Assembly (NCBI GenBank): GCA_937871635.1
Contig: CALMNS010000307.1
Coordinates: 1 to 5,056, forward strand
Reading direction: 5' to 3'
Source of the DNA: an uncultured Solirubrobacter sp.
GTDB lineage: Bacteria > Actinomycetota > Thermoleophilia > Solirubrobacterales > Solirubrobacteraceae
Length of the DNA: 5,056 nt
Positions within the stretch are counted from its first letter, which is position 1; the number at the start of each line of letters is the position of its first letter. Shown one piece after another: positions 4,504-5,056 of this stretch. A program made the translations under genes and the position numbers. The notes beneath the pieces were generated by a model that worked only from the letters and a program-made list of their open reading frames with translations, was not told the DNA's origin and ran no database searches.

Positions 4504-5056
4504 ATGAGAGAGGGGATCACGGCGCGCGACTGCGCGCGGCTCGACGTGCGGTGGGCGCGCCGCCCGCCCGCCCGCGCCGTCCGCGAGGCGCTGCTGCGCG
4601 GCTTCTTCGGCCCGGCCATGCGCCTCTACGTGCGGCGGCGGATCCGCGGCCCGGAGGTCCTCGCCGGGCTCGAGGGCCCCGTCCTCTTCGTGGCCAACCA
4701 CTCGAGCCACATGGACACGCCGGCCATCCTCTGCGCCCTCCCGGCCCGCTGGCGCCGGCGGGCGGTGGTCGCCGCGGCGGCCGACTACTTCTACACGCGG
4801 CGCGACGTGGCCACGGCCGTCTCGCTGGCCTTCAACACGATCCCGATGGCGCGCGACGGAGGGGGGCTCGAGCCGGGCGCCACCTCCCACGTCGACGCGC
4901 TGCTGCGCGACGGCTGGAGCCTCGTGCTCTTCGCGGAGGGCACCCGCTCACGGGACGGGAGCGTCGGCCGGCTGCGCTCCGGCGCCGCGGTCCTCGCCGC
5001 CCGCCACGGCCTGCCGATCGTGCCGATCCACGTGGCCGGGACGCGCGCGGCGATGC
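4504..5056 (+). CDS. PlsC-type 1-acylglycerol-3-phosphate acyltransferase, 3' end outside window
   Basis: The frame is open from the ATG at 4504 to the window edge (184 complete codons), so the C-terminus is missing. The product carries the blocks of the glycerolphosphate acyltransferase family: NHSSHMD (65-71), whose His66 and Asp71 match the catalytic HxxxxD pair; IPMAR (113-117), in the place of the substrate-binding block; FAEGTRS (143-149); and PIVPIHVAG (171-179). Family members transfer an acyl group to the 2-position of lysophosphatidic acid or related lysolipids at the inner face of the cytoplasmic membrane. The N-terminus (1-50) is strongly basic with a short helix around 28-43, suiting peripheral membrane contact. 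It follows the ADPS-like flavoprotein by 43 bases on the same strand, so both may act on the same glycerol-phosphate lipid. The exact acyl acceptor cannot be read from the sequence. Confidence 0.9.
   Translation, partial: MREGITARDCARLDVRWARRPPARAVREALLRGFFGPAMRLYVRRRIRGPEVLAGLEGPVLFVANHSSHMDTPAILCALPARWRRRAVVAAAADYFYTRRDVATAVSLAFNTIPMARDGGGLEPGATSHVDALLRDGWSLVLFAEGTRSRDGSVGRLRSGAAVLAARHGLPIVPIHVAGTRAAM

Noticed and set aside
4438..4890. A 150-codon minus-strand open frame over the acyltransferase start
   Set aside because: The plus strand carries the acyltransferase blocks NHSSHMD and FAEGTRS; the minus-strand translation is Arg/His-rich and motif-free.

Overview
This window is uniformly GC-rich, with a strong third-position G/C bias and dense coding. 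The gene content (an Mrp/ApbC ATPase without the usual C-terminal CxxC, a short two-helix membrane protein ending in a SRGFAKSGSRDPYD-like tail, and an MpsC/DUF2294-type protein) suggests a high-GC actinobacterium. My best guess is the Thermoleophilia/Solirubrobacterales, but that is inference from protein flavour and not from a marker gene. I see no insertion sequence, CRISPR array, tRNA, rRNA or obviously foreign segment.

Left part (1-1626): the window opens inside a basic, Ala/Arg/Glu-rich coiled-coil protein (2-484, 5' end missing). A 217-base gap follows. It holds three hairpins and a C-rich linker, and one hairpin is a near-perfect UUCG-loop terminator (592-629). Next comes a small MpsC/DUF2294-family protein (702-1139, +). 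It converges on a small membrane protein (1136-1450, -), and the two share the bases CTAG for their stop codons. A 176-base divergent promoter region (1451-1626) separates the membrane protein from the right-hand gene set.

Right part (1627-5056): three co-directional genes with short gaps (38 and 43 bases) form a probable operon. They encode an Mrp/ApbC-type Fe-S carrier ATPase with an N-terminal MIP18/DUF59 domain, a flavoprotein resembling alkyl-dihydroxyacetone-phosphate synthase (ether-lipid synthesis), and a PlsC-type 1-acylglycerol-3-phosphate acyltransferase whose 3' end lies outside the window. The last two could act in sequence on a glycerol-phosphate backbone (ether or alkyl installation, then acylation), which would make this a lipid-building cluster. 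The Mrp gene is probably a housekeeping neighbour. Each gap in this operon carries a perfect inverted repeat.

Nothing here is plainly a new system. The items most worth a second look are the structured, C-rich intergenic segment at 508-629, the ADPS-like flavoprotein/PlsC pairing in a bacterium, the Mrp protein without its cluster-bridging cysteines, and two genes whose start codons sit at leaderless-promoter distance from a -10-like hexamer.
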